Shown: in pieces, positions 63,799-64,000 of the stretch
Layout: the number at the start of each line of letters is the position of its first letter
Numbering within the stretch: position 1 is the first letter of the stretch
Assembly (NCBI RefSeq): GCF_009900745.1
Contig: NZ_WXVU01000001.1
Coordinates: forward strand, 878,965 to 942,964
Direction of reading: 5' to 3'
DNA from: Chryseobacterium sp. c4a
Lineage (GTDB): Bacteria; Bacteroidota; Bacteroidia; Flavobacteriales; Weeksellaceae
DNA: 64,000 bases
Made by a program: the position numbers and the translations under genes
The notes under the pieces: model-generated
What the model saw: only the letters and a program-made list of their open reading frames with translations
Databases searched by the model: none
Told to the model about the DNA's origin: nothing

Positions 63799-64000
63799 CT
63801 AATTGACTAAAGATTCTTTAGCATATAGCCAAGGACTAAGTCCATTTAAAGATGTGTGCGGATGATTACTGTTGTAATCGATTTGCCACTCATAAGCCAT
63901 TGCATTTACCTCCATTATAGACCCGAATAGGTATGCATCCAAAACGTCTTCTCTGAATGTACGGTTTAAGCGTTCAATATATGCATTTTGGGCAGGTTTT
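63799..64000 (-). mobile_element. IS3-family transposase, C-terminal part (cut by the window edge)
   Basis: The minus-strand translation ends with the OrfB-type integrase core KPAQNAYIERLNRTFREDVL, then AMAYEWQIDYNSNHPHTSLNGLSP and a stop at 63799-63801. The ERLNRTFR glutamate segment and YNxxRPH-like NSNHPHTSL motif are diagnostic of IS3-family transposases. The 5' part lies beyond the window, so it cannot be told whether the copy is intact. Confidence 0.85.

Larger units (their letters stand above)
55438..64000. mobile_element. Putative integrated element at tRNA-Phe (left part)
   Basis: The left boundary is the tRNA-Phe 3' remnant. The content changes here to a plasmid/phage-type replication gene with an excisionase-like gene, a defence operon, an RNase H gene and an IS3 fragment, almost all on the minus strand and lower in GC than the left part by eye. 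No integrase or right junction is in the window; an intact tRNA-Phe gene on the minus strand should mark the right end. The true extent is unknown. Confidence 0.6.

Noticed and set aside
1..64000. CRISPR arrays
   Set aside because: No run of regularly spaced, near-identical short repeats with unique spacers was seen; the only regular repeats are coding (8239-8598).

Overview
The window looks like a chromosomal segment of a Chryseobacterium-type flavobacterium (Bacteroidota, Weeksellaceae). The reasons are low GC, SusC/SusD outer-membrane pairs with the MNVKLxVLSxG-type signal peptide, TAnnTTTG -7 promoter boxes, a mevalonate-pathway HMG-CoA synthase, a GreA-like protein, and an IS3 fragment. 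This placement rests on family recognition; no database search was run.

Bases 1-15840 are mostly housekeeping. They hold a TonB-dependent receptor divergent from a PhoB/PhoR-like two-component pair, a pRiA4b ORF-3-like protein, a GH13 lipoprotein, a GreA-like protein, a secreted protein made of 24-residue repeats, thymidylate synthase, a membrane protein broken by a one-base homopolymer frameshift, an M1 aminopeptidase and HMG-CoA synthase. Bases 16248-25437 carry two SusC/SusD pairs separated by a long AT-rich gap. Next come an AraC regulator divergent from an aldehyde dehydrogenase with its DUF779 partner, a GC-rich structured intergenic element, a dicarboxylate-type symporter, a DnaJ/CbpM pair, a cysteine-synthase-family enzyme, an FtsX/LolE-like permease back to back with a DUF1343 protein, a thioredoxin/DUF3575 operon, and an HxlR regulator divergent from two hydrolases. 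Bases 40193-49999 form a nutrient-uptake locus: a LytS-like sensor kinase, a metzincin-type protease, a third SusC/SusD pair and a LytTR response regulator. Bases 50133-53736 hold a secreted protein and four small cytosolic proteins that resemble an orphan immunity array.

Two tandem tRNA-Phe(GAA) genes follow on the minus strand. A third copy, near 55.4 kb, keeps only its terminator and the last 12 bases of the tRNA 3' end. The sequence then changes character. I read base ~55438 as the left junction of an integrated element that runs past the right edge. It carries a small helical protein, a symmetric nested inverted repeat (candidate replication or transfer site), a gene II/X-like replication protein with an excisionase-like HTH protein, and a four-gene minus-strand operon.

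That operon is the main discovery. It encodes, in order, a metallo-beta-lactamase-fold hydrolase, a trypsin-fold protease with a helical C-terminal domain, a small middle component, and a Rad50-like ATPase with a CPTC zinc hook. The arrangement matches the ABC-three-component (Lamassu-type) conflict systems, in what appears to be a hydrolase plus protease version. A viroplasmin-RNase H protein lies upstream and the 3' part of an IS3-family transposase lies at the window edge.
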